From Deltaproteobacteria bacterium (GTDB lineage: Bacteria; Desulfobacterota; Syntrophia; Syntrophales; JAFGHS01): DNA of 36,435 nt. Shown piece after piece: positions 1-8,063 of the stretch. Within the stretch, counting starts at the first letter, position 1. Each line of letters begins with the position of its first letter. The notes beneath the pieces are model-generated. The model was not told the DNA's origin. It did not search any database and worked only from the letters and a program-made list of their open reading frames with translations. Both the position numbers and the translations under genes were made by a program. The DNA lies in the NCBI GenBank assembly GCA_016928025.1, contig JAFGLN010000033.1, forward strand, positions 1 to 36,435, read 5' to 3'.

Positions 1-410
1 CTGTAGGAAAAGTGCGTAAGAATCTGCCTTTCTTTAAAGAATTTGCCTATGAACATTTTACACAAAAATCTTGACAGTACCAAAAAACCAGCAACAACGC
101 AAGATATGTTCTGTAAATGACTGCCGGGTAGTTGATCTATCTCTTGTATTGATATTTTTTGAACAGCCAATCTTTTTTTAAGAAGAATAGAGGCAATTTG
201 ATCAGATATACTATCTAAATCAGTTACTAATAGAACACCCTTCTTAGTACCGGCAGATACCAACTTCACAACTTGATCAACAAGAACGTCTATAGCATCT
301 GACGTAGTTCTGATTCCAAATCTATCTGGAGAGTTGCCACCCAAAGCACGTTTAATAGCTTTTATTACCAGACGCAACACATTACCATCATAAATCTTTT
401 TCATATTCAT
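1..410 (-). CDS. Unknown protein, partial (C-terminus beyond left edge)
   Basis: The minus-strand frame from an ATG at 410 stays open to the window edge, giving about 136 residues. The start overlaps the stop of the upstream epimerase-like gene as ATGA, so the two are translationally coupled. The protein begins MNMKKIYDGN and continues with an amphipathic, mixed alpha/beta pattern; residues about 58-66 (KKGVLLVTDLD) could be a beta strand followed by acidic residues. I do not recognise a family. An ATG two codons later (404) is an alternative start. The low GC content and coupling to sugar-modifying genes suggest a role in the same surface-polysaccharide cluster, but that is context only. Confidence 0.6.
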   Translation of the reverse strand, partial: MNMKKIYDGNVLRLVIKAIKRALGGNSPDRFGIRTTSDAIDVLVDQVVKLVSAGTKKGVLLVTDLDSISDQIASILLKKRLAVQKISIQEIDQLPGSHLQNISCVVAGFLVLSRFLCKMFIGKFFKERQILTHFSY

Positions 411-1264
411 TCACTACCAATTAAATTTTTTTTGTAATTTAATTTAGCCTTGAAATGATCGGCTATAATACTTATTCCCTCTTCAATACTTATTAAGGGC
501 CGTCCATAATTTAAAATAAAATTATTAGGCTCAAATTTAAAATTTAAATGCGTTTGATCCTTGCGCTTTCCAAAGCTGACGGCTGTGCCGAACTTTTGTG
601 AAACAATTTCTGCAATATCCCTAATTTTATACCATTTAAAGCCGGCAATATGTATTTCCTGATTTATTTTCAAATTCTTATAGTCATTAGCTATTGCATA
701 CAGATATCTGACACAATCATCAACATACAAAAATTGTCGTTCCTCTTCTCCATCAGTTATCACATGTATACTATTATTCTTTATTGCACTCACAACAAAA
801 TCCGTTATAACATGCGATCTCAAATTAAAATCTTTCTCAACACCATAGATATTCCATAATTTTACAATAGGACTGTTCAGGCTTTTACAATAAAATTCTC
901 CAATAGATTTGACACAGCCATATGGCGAACTACTTATATTTGCCATCTCGCTTGATGTGAAAATAAAGGTTTTTGAATACTTATGTAATAATTCAAAAGT
1001 CTCTTTTAAAATACAGATGTTATTATGAATAAATTCAAAAGTACTTTGATATTCTGATATATATTTTGCACCGCCTATATCACATGCCAAGAAATATATA
1101 AAATCGGATCCCCTGACATAGTCCTCAAGCATTTTGCTTTTTTTTCTTAAATCTTGCTCACACCCATATACGATATCATATTCGATGACATCACCGTGGG
1201 CTTTAAGGAATCTAACTAATGATCGACCGATTAATCCGGCAGAACCTAAAACCAAATATTGCAT
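407..1264 (-). CDS. NAD-dependent epimerase/dehydratase (extended SDR)
   Basis: A 285-residue protein of the extended SDR family, which acts on nucleotide-activated sugars. The Rossmann nucleotide-binding motif is visible at the N-terminus as GSAGLIG (residues 7-13). The catalytic pair is YxxxK (YGCVK, about residue 115-119), preceded by a TSSE strand that supplies the catalytic serine or threonine. The C-terminal third holds the substrate-binding region. Length is slightly short for the family (usually 300-340). The gene is AT-rich, like its neighbours, and its stop overlaps the next gene's start. Context points to cell-surface glycan synthesis. Substrate cannot be told from sequence; a dTDP- or UDP-hexose epimerase or 4,6-dehydratase-like reductase are both possible. 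Confidence 0.85.
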   Translation of the reverse strand: MQYLVLGSAGLIGRSLVRFLKAHGDVIEYDIVYGCEQDLRKKSKMLEDYVRGSDFIYFLACDIGGAKYISEYQSTFEFIHNNICILKETFELLHKYSKTFIFTSSEMANISSSPYGCVKSIGEFYCKSLNSPIVKLWNIYGVEKDFNLRSHVITDFVVSAIKNNSIHVITDGEEERQFLYVDDCVRYLYAIANDYKNLKINQEIHIAGFKWYKIRDIAEIVSQKFGTAVSFGKRKDQTHLNFKFEPNNFILNYGRPLISIEEGISIIADHFKAKLNYKKNLIGSE

Positions 1265-1342
1265 ATTTAACCTTTCTGATTAAAAAACCTTTTCATATAT
1301 TATTTTAATCGGACTCCATGACAAACAGCCGGTTGCAATTAT

Positions 1343-2416
1343 TCAAGTGTTAATCGGACAGCCTTGAGTCAAAAATGTATCAGAATAATTTCTTGAAAAT
1401 TCATTTCCACTTTGTATCAGAGCAACCAAATTACCAGTTGTAAAACAGCGAGCTTTTTTATACGCATTTTCTATAACATCTTTATAAGAGTCATACTCAT
1501 CCAATATTGCCGGAATTATCGTATTCAAATCATCTATACTATCAAAGTAAATAAATTCTTTTCCCGGCAAATAATAATCTTCTATTAAATTCCAAAGATC
1601 ACGTTGGCAAAGAATAAGTGTTTTACACAAGGCAAGTTCATGAATCCTCGATTTTATTTGTGGAGCTACCGGATTAAAAAATTGATTATATATGCGTTCT
1701 AACTTCAAGTTGCCAAGATGCTGAATGACTCTTTTCAACTGCCATTTAATTAAACTTTTGTTACCGGCATAATCAACAACGTGATTAAATGCAATATTAT
1801 TTCCCCAGCCATCATACTTTTGCAGATTGATAAAATGTTCATTGCTTAAATACAATTTGTTTAAAACTATTCCTATTTTTGATTGTGCTGTCAAATTAAT
1901 TTTCAAAGCATTGGAAATATTGATATGAGTTGCCTTATTTGTTTTGTCTTGGGTTACGAAAATATATTTAAAGTTTGAAATAGTGTCAATCATTTTAATA
2001 TGTTCATAACTAATAATACTTCCTGCATACACGACATCAAATAATTTATTGAAACTGTCAGGCTTTATAGATTGGGGATTTACCGGATAGAAAGCGTATT
2101 TCATCAATTTTTTGCCAACTTGAGTGTTTGTCCATTGACTGGTAAAGGGACAAATTGAATAAATTTCATCAAATCCATTAATTATATTGAAATGACCAGG
2201 ATTGGTGAAAAATGCACAGGGGCTCCATAAATCCAGAAGTATCTTTCTTCGATAATGTTTGTGAAGATCAAGAAGTTTCTTGTCTATACCACACTGGATA
2301 CCGTAAAAGAAAACTGTATCGACATCATCATTAGAAAACTCTTCGATATTGAGTGAAGAATTATATCCGTCTTTGTAATCGCCGGCAAAATCACTTACCA
2401 CTCTCATCCATCGCAC
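1343..2416 (-). CDS. CgeB/YkvP-like glycosyltransferase
   Basis: A 357-residue protein with the layout of CgeB/YkvP-type glycosyltransferases (GT-B fold). The N-terminal half has alternating strands and helices, with short strands such as DTVFFYGIQ and KILLDLW. The C-terminal part has the family-typical run: a helix containing CKTLILCQRD, then a glycine- and phenylalanine-rich PGKEFIYFDS turn, then a helix ending in AYKKARCFTT. That segment normally contacts the nucleotide-sugar donor. AAAGG lies just upstream of the ATG chosen here; an in-frame ATG three codons later is an alternative. It lies upstream of the epimerase in the same AT-rich block, with a gap of about 80 bases. The family assignment is by overall pattern, without a diagnostic catalytic motif. 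Confidence 0.6.
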   Translation of the reverse strand: MRWMRVVSDFAGDYKDGYNSSLNIEEFSNDDVDTVFFYGIQCGIDKKLLDLHKHYRRKILLDLWSPCAFFTNPGHFNIINGFDEIYSICPFTSQWTNTQVGKKLMKYAFYPVNPQSIKPDSFNKLFDVVYAGSIISYEHIKMIDTISNFKYIFVTQDKTNKATHINISNALKINLTAQSKIGIVLNKLYLSNEHFINLQKYDGWGNNIAFNHVVDYAGNKSLIKWQLKRVIQHLGNLKLERIYNQFFNPVAPQIKSRIHELALCKTLILCQRDLWNLIEDYYLPGKEFIYFDSIDDLNTIIPAILDEYDSYKDVIENAYKKARCFTTGNLVALIQSGNEFSRNYSDTFLTQGCPINT

Positions 2417-2543
2417 CTTTCAATTGTACTCAATCATTAATTACATTTGCCAAAATATTTCTTGGTAATTCAAAAAGGGTCAGCAATCAGGTAGAGGAAG
2501 TGTCGTAGCAAAAAGAAAATAAATCCTGAAAGATGGCACCTTG

Positions 2544-2633
2544 ATGAATCGATTTAGCAGCATTTTTAGTCAAATTCTATATTTTTTTCCTGAATCCTTC
2601 TCGATGGCCGGGACGGCATTTTTTGAAAGCTAG
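2544..2633 (+). pseudogene. IS4-family transposase N-terminal remnant
   Basis: A 29-codon frame starts MNRFSSIFSQILYFFP and then stops after unrelated residues. That opening resembles the start of many IS4-type transposases with a DUF4372 N-terminal domain (pattern MNxxxxxFSQxLxxxP). Nothing after about residue 16 resembles the family, so only a scrap of the 5' end remains, fused to the GC-rich pseudogene that follows. No terminal inverted repeat or target duplication was identified. The match is short, so the identification is tentative. Confidence 0.4.
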
Positions 2634-3444
2634 GGTCATGCCGCATGCCGACGGGCAGTCCGCCTCGCCCGAGGCTACACGTAACATCTTTTTTCCCGCC
2701 GAGGTTTCCGGCGCCGACTGGGTCGACCTCAGCAAGGCCGAGCTGCGCGATGGCTGGCAGGCCTTTTTGTCCAGGTCTCCAACCCCAATGCGGGCCGGGG
2801 TTTCTCCCGTCCGCCCGCATACCCGCTGATTTCCGTACAAAGCACCAATAACGATTTTGCCATTGGCGGGACCTTTTGCCTGGGGCTTTCACAAAATCCA
2901 GTCATCGATGTTGATCGCACCGACATCAAATCCACCGGCAACAATAACGTCGATCTTATCCTCACCAGGACGGGGTTCGCTCCGACTCCGGCGCCGCCAA
3001 TAAGATCGTCGTATTGCGTGTCCTCGCCGAACAAGCCGGCCGCGATCTCCTTGAGCGGCATGTCAAGATCGTCATCGGCCAGGTGAGTGTATTCATGACA
3101 GGCGTTGGCCGTGATCTGGAGGACGGATTCTATCGCGTCAAAACTGACGGCACGGAATCGTCGACGGATGTCGATTTCCGTGTTTTCCTCTTTGACATTG
3201 ATAAGAAGCAGATTGTCAATCGCCCGGAATCCGTCGGGAGAGTCACTCCTTTGTCTGATGCCGCATCCGCTGCCGGAAGACCTGCGGACAGTATACCGGC
3301 TGCCACCCCCAAACCGGCTGCGAACCGAAAGCCGTGACCGAGGTCGAAAAAGTCCTGCACGCAAACGGGTTCCGCGCCCTTGCCGATTTCATGGATAAAC
3401 TTGGCAGCCAGTTTGAATCCCTGAAATTTGTTGATAAACCTTAG
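2623..3444 (+). pseudogene. GC-rich, multiply frameshifted gene remnant
   Basis: Coding-like sequence on the plus strand continues across several frames. It begins KARVMPHADGQ and reaches ADWVDLSKAELRDGW near 2755. It shifts to GLFVQVSNPNAGRGF and runs to NNNVDLILTRTG near 2975. It shifts again to SGAANKIVVLRVLAEQ and runs to about 3335. A last shift gives VTEVEKVLHANGFRAL, which ends in FVDKP at a TAG (3442-3444). Codons in these frames are strongly purine-first, as in real genes. GC content is clearly higher than in the flanking AT-rich sequence, suggesting a different origin. The family is not recognised. A long open frame on the minus strand in the same codon phase (2729-3364) is judged a mirror of this one. 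Confidence 0.5.
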
Positions 3445-3728
3445 GCGTTTGCGGATTTCGTTTTCTTTCAGAAGCGAAGATTGCCGGGGTTAAATCAGAC
3501 CGGGAGCCGGACGAGGACCAAACTGTGACGCCATTTTCAGGTCTTCTTTGACCAGTTCCGATATATTGAAATCATAGCGATGATGAAATAATCCAGCTTT
3601 TTGTCTTGACAATGCAAAAACCATCAGTTTAAAAAAACAATACAAATTCAGTTCGATATAATTAATCTTTTTTAAATATCCATTTATCCCGCGACCGGCC
3701 GGCGGCTGAAAAACAAAGGAAATGAAAC

Positions 3729-4757
3729 ATGCAAAAAGTATTGTCCATCGCACTGATTGCATTACTGGTAATTCCCTGTATATCCCATGCTGAAACGATT
3801 GATGTTCAGATCAAAGGCGTTGATGATGGTATAAAAACAACAAAGCAGCAGGATTACAAGGAGGCCGTGCTGTTTGCCAAACGTGAAGCCATCGAACGAG
3901 CGGGGGTGAGAATCAAGGCGATAACCAACGTGAAGGATTTGGTCCTGAATTCTGATTATATTGAGTCCAAGGCTGAAGCATTGCTGCTGCCGGGTTATAA
4001 TATAATCGATGTCGGTTATCAGCAGGATGGAACCTATCTGGTCATCCTGGTTGGAAAAGTTGAGACGGTGCAGGAAGGTATTGAAACGAAGGAACTCAGA
4101 TACGCCAAGAGTCTCGTTGACAGAAAAGAGAAAAACAAGGCCGAGGATATCATAACGGACATCATCAAAAACAGCAAAGATGATGATGCCGTAGCGGAAG
4201 CCATGTACTATAAAATAGTGTGGGGTCTGGGAAAAGGAAATGAAAATGAGATTTATGAGAAGCTGAAAGCCTATTATCCGAACTCAAAGTACATAGCAAA
4301 GCTTGATGCCTTTTTGAAAGAAAAGGAGTTTGTGGAACAGTATTGCAAATGCACTCCCGTGCGGGGCAGTTGGGGGGCTGTGAATTTAAAACGGCTGGTC
4401 ACGGATTTTTCGAGAGAGGGCAGCTTTATCGGATTGGATAAATCCGAACACCGGATTAAGGCGGATATGTCGATTACCGGTGACAGCAATTTTACGTTAT
4501 ATCTTTATATAGACAGGACGTTGGTCAGAAGTGCCGTAAGTAACAGCGAGCTGATTACAAGAAGGACCGATAAGAATAAAATAGAATTGAACTGCAGCTT
4601 CACGATTTACTCATTGGGTGAGCGGTTTTGTGTGACGGCCCATTACCGATTCTATCCCAAAAGAAGCTTAAAGTATCCCTCGTACAGCGCGGGATTGAAC
4701 ATTGAACGATTGGATTGCCCGAAGCTTCCCGACATGTTCAACGTTTATTATCAGTAA
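3729..4757 (+). CDS. Secreted protein with LPP20/FlgT-like N-terminal domain
   Basis: A 342-residue protein with a signal peptide (MQKVLSIALIALLVIPCISHA, cut near residue 21). Residues about 22-115 show the LPP20/FlgT-N type pattern: a helix with AVLFAKREAIERAG, then a segment ending in LLPGYNIIDV, then a strand pair DGTYLVILVGKV. Residues about 125-200 are helical and TPR-like (ELRYAKSLVDR through NSKYIAKLDAF). The C-terminal 130 residues look like a beta-rich domain of unknown family. AAAGGA lies about 9 bases before the ATG. It probably acts in the periplasm or at the outer membrane. It stands alone between the pseudogene scar and the stress protein. Function unknown. Confidence 0.75.
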   Translation: MQKVLSIALIALLVIPCISHAETIDVQIKGVDDGIKTTKQQDYKEAVLFAKREAIERAGVRIKAITNVKDLVLNSDYIESKAEALLLPGYNIIDVGYQQDGTYLVILVGKVETVQEGIETKELRYAKSLVDRKEKNKAEDIITDIIKNSKDDDAVAEAMYYKIVWGLGKGNENEIYEKLKAYYPNSKYIAKLDAFLKEKEFVEQYCKCTPVRGSWGAVNLKRLVTDFSREGSFIGLDKSEHRIKADMSITGDSNFTLYLYIDRTLVRSAVSNSELITRRTDKNKIELNCSFTIYSLGERFCVTAHYRFYPKRSLKYPSYSAGLNIERLDCPKLPDMFNVYYQ

Positions 4758-4847
4758 ATGTATATTCCCGATAATACCAAATTTTGTAAGATTTGCTGCT
4801 TCAGCATGATTTTTTTTCGTGGAGTTATCCCGCAGCAAAGAAAATAA

Positions 4848-4876
4848 TTGACACATAATAGCGACTTCCATATATA
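4848..4876 (+). promoter_or_regulatory. Sigma70-type promoter for the universal stress protein gene
   Basis: A perfect TTGACA (4848-4853) is followed after 17 bases by TATATA (4871-4876); an overlapping TATAAT sits at 4875-4880 with 21-base spacing. The implied leader before the stress-protein start is about 155 bases. This is a pattern match only. Confidence 0.55.
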
Positions 4877-5040
4877 TAATGATAATATCGGTGCCAAGGT
4901 CAGTTGTTTTATAGTATGACCAATGAGGCTCATGGCGAACAGGCGGAGGCAGACTGGACGAGCGGATGTCGGAAATCGCCGAATGGCTTTTTCAGACAAA
5001 TCTCAAAATTGGTTTATCACGAAAGGACAGGAGGAGAGTT

Positions 5041-5439
5041 ATGAAGAAAATACTGGTCGGCTATAGGGGTATCCCCGGGGGAAATCAGAACATTCTCAAA
5101 GTGGCTAAACAACATGCGTTAGCGTTCAATGCCAGTCTGAATATTGTCAGTTCCGCCGTTGCCGTAACGGAAGGTACTGCGGTTGAGGTGGAAGACATCA
5201 AAAAACATCTGGCCGAAGTAAAAAAATCTTTGGAGGATGAAGGAATTACCTGCGAAACGGAGCTTCTCGTTCGAGGCCTGACGCCCGGAGAAGATCTGGT
5301 CGAATACGCCAATGACAACAAAATGGACGAAATCATTATCGGTATTGAGAAAAAGTCCAAGGTCGGAAAATTGTTGTTTGGTTCCGACGCGCAGTACGTT
5401 ATTCTGGAAGCAAAATGTCCGGTGGTGTGCGCTAAATAA
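5041..5439 (+). CDS. Universal stress protein (UspA family)
   Basis: A 132-residue single-domain UspA protein. The start is the ATG at 5041 because AGGAGG lies 6-8 bases upstream; an in-frame ATG at 4966 has no such site and adds unrelated residues. The opening KKILVGYRG is the usual first strand, and the C-terminal pattern DEIIIGIEKKSKVGKLLFGSDAQ matches the ATP-binding loop. The usual GxxGx9G(S/T) is altered: the second glycine is lysine (GIEK), while the final GS is kept. ATP binding is therefore likely weakened or changed. The gene is monocistronic, with a promoter at 4848 and a terminator-like structure at 5463-5534. Confidence 0.9.
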   Translation: MKKILVGYRGIPGGNQNILKVAKQHALAFNASLNIVSSAVAVTEGTAVEVEDIKKHLAEVKKSLEDEGITCETELLVRGLTPGEDLVEYANDNKMDEIIIGIEKKSKVGKLLFGSDAQYVILEAKCPVVCAK

Positions 5440-5462
5440 AACGAAATAATTGTAATCATTAT

Positions 5463-5534
5463 AAAACCAAAAGGGGATGGTTTTATTTCGATCGAGAATA
5501 CAAATCGATAAATAGGACCATCCTTTTATTTTTT
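5463..5534. terminator. Bidirectional terminator between convergent genes
   Basis: GGATGG (5475-5480) pairs with CCATCC (5518-5523), flanked by AAAA on the left and TTTTATTTTTT on the right. A second, mutually exclusive hairpin pairs AAAACCA (5463-5469) with TGGTTTT (5478-5484). The site lies between the stress-protein gene and the convergent SDR gene ending at 5640, so it can serve both. Confidence 0.6.
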
Positions 5535-5639
5535 ATCGTCAAGGTTCGAGATCGGACTTTCTGTCTGCTCCCTGACCGTTCCCGCATTTTGATTTTGCTG
5601 CGGGCTGTCACACAGAGCGCATGATAGACCCTTGTGCTT

Positions 5640-6647
5640 TTATTTTTGTTTGAGTGCTGTCAGGTCGAGGGTCTTGAGCCATTTCATGGTCACGGCCATT
5701 CCCTCCCGGTATGGTATCTTCGGCGTCCATCCCAATTCTCGTCGGGCCTTGTCGATGCTGAAGTGAAAGCGCGACCCCAGGTTTTTCACCGTATAGGTCG
5801 TCAGAAGAGGCCTTTTTTGAATGCGCAGCATCTTCCACAAAAGCTCCATGATCCATGATGCCGCGTAGGCCAGGCCGTAAGGGATATGTGTCGTGGCGGG
5901 AGGCACGCCCATCGCCCGGGCGATTTCGGTGCAGAATTCCTGCAGGGTTGTGCATTCTCCGTCATGGACCAGGTAACCGTTGCCCACGGCGCGAGGGTCC
6001 TCCGAGATAAGCAGCAGGAGGTCCACGAGGTTTTCGATATAGGTGGGCCACACCAGGGCATCCCGGCGCCAGAAGATCAGCTCTTTTTTGATAATGGCGT
6101 CGGCCAGAAGGGGCACGAAGGTCTGATCTCCTTCTCCGAAGACCCAGCAGGGGTACACCATGGTAACGGGAAGACCTTTTTCCCGGTGATATCGCCACAT
6201 GATCTCTTCCGATTTTATTTTGTAATCGGGGTAGGGCTCTTTCCAGGGGCGCAGTGGAAAGCTCTCGTCCATGACGTGGTCTTCATCGATCCCGAAGACA
6301 TCGCACGTACTGATGTCCACAAACCGTGAGACCCCGGCCTCGCCGGCCGCCCGGCACATGTTCTCGGCGCCGTCGACCGTGACCTCCCGGAAGAGGCGCT
6401 TCGGCGCCCAGTCCGTGACAACGGCCGCGCAGTGGAACACGATCTCCATGCCGTCCACCGCTTTTTTTACCGACGCAAAATCGCGGACATCCCCCTCTGC
6501 GACCTCCACGCCCTGTGTCTTAAGCGAAACCGCACCCGGATCTCCGGTAAGCGCCAGGGCCCTCACCCGGTTGCCTTTCGCCAGGTTTCCCTTGACCAGA
6601 TTTCCGCCGATAAAACCCGTAGCTCCCGTAATCAGCACTTTTTCCAT
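5640..6647 (-). CDS. NAD-dependent epimerase / 3-beta-HSD-like extended SDR
   Basis: A 335-residue extended SDR. The N-terminus VLITGATGFIGGNLV carries the TGxxGxxG nucleotide-binding motif. EGDVRD is the usual strand that reads the adenine, and a tyrosine/lysine pair at EPYPDYKIKSE supplies the active site. The proline-rich VYPCWVFG stretch and the C-terminal ELGWTPKIPYREGM are typical of the dihydroflavonol-reductase/3-beta-hydroxysteroid-dehydrogenase branch. Residues about 250-275 (YGLAYAASWIMELLWKML) are hydrophobic and could associate with membrane, as in that branch. GGGGA lies about 7 bases upstream of the ATG. It is followed upstream by another SDR gene on the same strand (gap about 75 bases). 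Substrate unknown. Confidence 0.85.
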   Translation of the reverse strand: MEKVLITGATGFIGGNLVKGNLAKGNRVRALALTGDPGAVSLKTQGVEVAEGDVRDFASVKKAVDGMEIVFHCAAVVTDWAPKRLFREVTVDGAENMCRAAGEAGVSRFVDISTCDVFGIDEDHVMDESFPLRPWKEPYPDYKIKSEEIMWRYHREKGLPVTMVYPCWVFGEGDQTFVPLLADAIIKKELIFWRRDALVWPTYIENLVDLLLLISEDPRAVGNGYLVHDGECTTLQEFCTEIARAMGVPPATTHIPYGLAYAASWIMELLWKMLRIQKRPLLTTYTVKNLGSRFHFSIDKARRELGWTPKIPYREGMAVTMKWLKTLDLTALKQK

Positions 6648-6721
6648 GGTCGTTTCCCCGTCAATAGATCATGTCGGCATACTTGGTAAATGGTCCGATA
6701 ATGATGTTTATTTTTTTCTTC

Positions 6722-7492
6722 TCAATAATTAACCCTGTCCGTCATGGCCCCATCGACGATCATATTAATGCCCGTTGTAAAAGATGAACAGGGGCTGGCC
6801 AGAAAAACAGCCGCACTGGCAATATCCTGGGGGGTGGCCATGCGTCCCATCGGGTTCCGGGCCAGACTGGTTTTGAAATACTCGGGTGATCGCTGCTCCG
6901 TCGTGTTCCAGACACCTCCCTTAAAATACACCATGCCGGGCGAAACCACGTTGGCCCGCACATGTTTTGGCGCGTTCTGCTTGGCCACACCCCTGATATA
7001 GTGAACCAGGGCACCTTTAACGGCGCCGTATGACGAAGGCATCATGGCATTGACGGCGGCGGTCGAGCCGATGGCGACAATGGCGGCATCTCCCGATTGT
7101 CCGGCTGATGCTTCCAGCATCGGCAGCGCCGCTTCCACCGAGTTGACGGCCCCGAAGATATCGATTTGCAGGTTTTTCATCCAGGAGGCTTCGTTCGAGC
7201 CCATGGCCATAGCGCCGGCGCTGGAGATGAGAATGTCCAGACCCCCGAGCGTCTCGCCCGTTTTCACAATCCACGCTTTCAGAGCGTTCCCGTCGGCAAT
7301 GTCCACAACGCCGCCATAGGCCGAAACCCCCTTTGATTTTAAAGCATCAACCGCTTGTGCGATCTGCTCGGCGTTTCGAGCGCAAAAAGCGACGGCGCAT
7401 CCTTCGTCGGCCAGTGTTTCAACGATAGCGCGTCCGATTCCTCTGGTTCCCCCGGTTACAATAGCTTTTTTACCTTTAAGCCGTAAATCCAT
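6722..7492 (-). CDS. SDR-family oxidoreductase (FabG-like)
   Basis: A 256-residue classical SDR. The start at 7492 is chosen because AAAGGAGAAGG ends directly upstream; a longer frame from 7546 exists but its extra 18 residues are not SDR-like. Visible motifs are TGGTRGIG (cofactor), a degenerate NAG strand (ISSAGAMAMG), catalytic serine in AIGSTAAV, and YGAVK (YxxxK). The C-terminus has the usual FLASPCSSFTTGINMIVDGA. The normal NNAG asparagine is replaced by ISSAG, which is seen in some family members. It lies upstream of the extended SDR, and the two may be co-transcribed. NAD(P)H-dependent reduction or oxidation of an alcohol or acyl substrate is likely; substrate not determined. Confidence 0.9.
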   Translation of the reverse strand: MDLRLKGKKAIVTGGTRGIGRAIVETLADEGCAVAFCARNAEQIAQAVDALKSKGVSAYGGVVDIADGNALKAWIVKTGETLGGLDILISSAGAMAMGSNEASWMKNLQIDIFGAVNSVEAALPMLEASAGQSGDAAIVAIGSTAAVNAMMPSSYGAVKGALVHYIRGVAKQNAPKHVRANVVSPGMVYFKGGVWNTTEQRSPEYFKTSLARNPMGRMATPQDIASAAVFLASPCSSFTTGINMIVDGAMTDRVNY

Positions 7493-7797
7493 ACCTTCTC
7501 CTTTCGTCTCGGCAATCATTGCCTGAGAATAATTTTCGATAAACAACCATGTTAAAAGATTTCAAGATTGATCGATTTCACCGTGCATCCGGTCGGGTTG
7601 TCCGGGTGACAACTATTTTAATGATTCAACGGGTCGAAAGCAGGTGCCGTTTCAGGAACTTTTTATAAGATGTTGGGAATGCTGGTTTTTTAAACACTTT
7701 GTTTTTCTGTTGTCAATGAAATTTGTTGTTTTGGAAAATGATAAAAAGATAAAATCTCACGGTCGGAAATCGGATTATCAAAAAAAAAGGAGCCGGC
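7493..7797. other. Intergenic region, no supported gene
   Basis: About 300 AT-rich bases between the divergent SDR gene and the small ORF at 7798. A weak reading frame here (7644-7883) lacks a ribosome binding site and overlaps the better-supported small ORF out of frame. I see no clear promoter or RNA gene. Confidence 0.5.
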
Positions 7798-7929
7798 ATG
7801 CTGTCAATGATTATGTTTCTTGCAATCTGTTATCTTCTTATGATATTTCAGCGGAACTGTTTTTTGCTGAAATTGCAGTCTGACATTTGCGATTCCGATA
7901 TACAAAATATTTACCATGAGATGCCTTAA
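7798..7929 (+). CDS. Candidate 43-residue membrane peptide
   Basis: An ATG at 7798 is preceded by AAAAAAAAGGAG with 5-base spacing, an excellent ribosome binding site in otherwise gene-free sequence. The 43 residues start MLSMIMFLAICYLLMIFQ, a single hydrophobic segment long enough to cross the membrane, followed by a short polar, acidic tail ending in YHEMP. The frame ends at TAA (7927-7929), directly followed by a perfect 16-bp palindrome. There is no recognised family. Small single-pass proteins of this size often regulate transporters; the next gene downstream is a peptide ABC importer, but the link is conjecture. It could also be a chance frame. Confidence 0.45.
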   Translation: MLSMIMFLAICYLLMIFQRNCFLLKLQSDICDSDIQNIYHEMP

Positions 7930-7945
7930 ATCGTGACGTCACGAT
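7930..7945. promoter_or_regulatory. Perfect 16-bp palindrome, candidate operator
   Basis: ATCGTGACGTCACGAT is fully self-complementary without a spacer, so it suits a symmetric dimeric repressor or activator rather than an RNA hairpin. It lies about 90 bases upstream of the promoter-like -35 at 8036 and directly after the small ORF stop. Confidence 0.45.
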
Positions 7946-8035
7946 ATTTTGTCATCCATTTTGTTGCTTTGCTGTAAAGAGTTGGTCTTCTATAATCCAT
8001 AAGATATTAAAATTATGCCTTCATAATTTATATGC

Positions 8036-8063
8036 TTGACATCTGTTTTTTTGTGGATAGGAT
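8036..8063 (+). promoter_or_regulatory. Promoter-like site for the ABC importer operon
   Basis: TTGACA (8036-8041) is followed after 16 bases by TAGGAT (8058-8063), four of six matches to the -10 consensus. It would give a leader of about 170 bases before the permease start at 8241. Confidence 0.4.

Noticed and set aside
2729..3364. Minus-strand 211-codon frame with a HEYTH (HExxH-like) motif
   Set aside because: It is in the same codon phase as the plus-strand coding-like sequence. The plus strand gives a coherent protein end (FVDKP, stop) and better composition at both ends. The HExxH match is likely chance, though a database search should decide.
3490..3762. Minus-strand 90-codon frame overlapping the start of the secreted protein gene
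   Set aside because: No ribosome binding site, low-complexity content, and it covers the leader and signal peptide codons of the plus-strand gene.
7644..7883. Plus-strand 79-codon frame in the intergenic region
   Set aside because: No ribosome binding site and composition like random AT-rich DNA; it overlaps the better-supported 43-residue frame in another phase.
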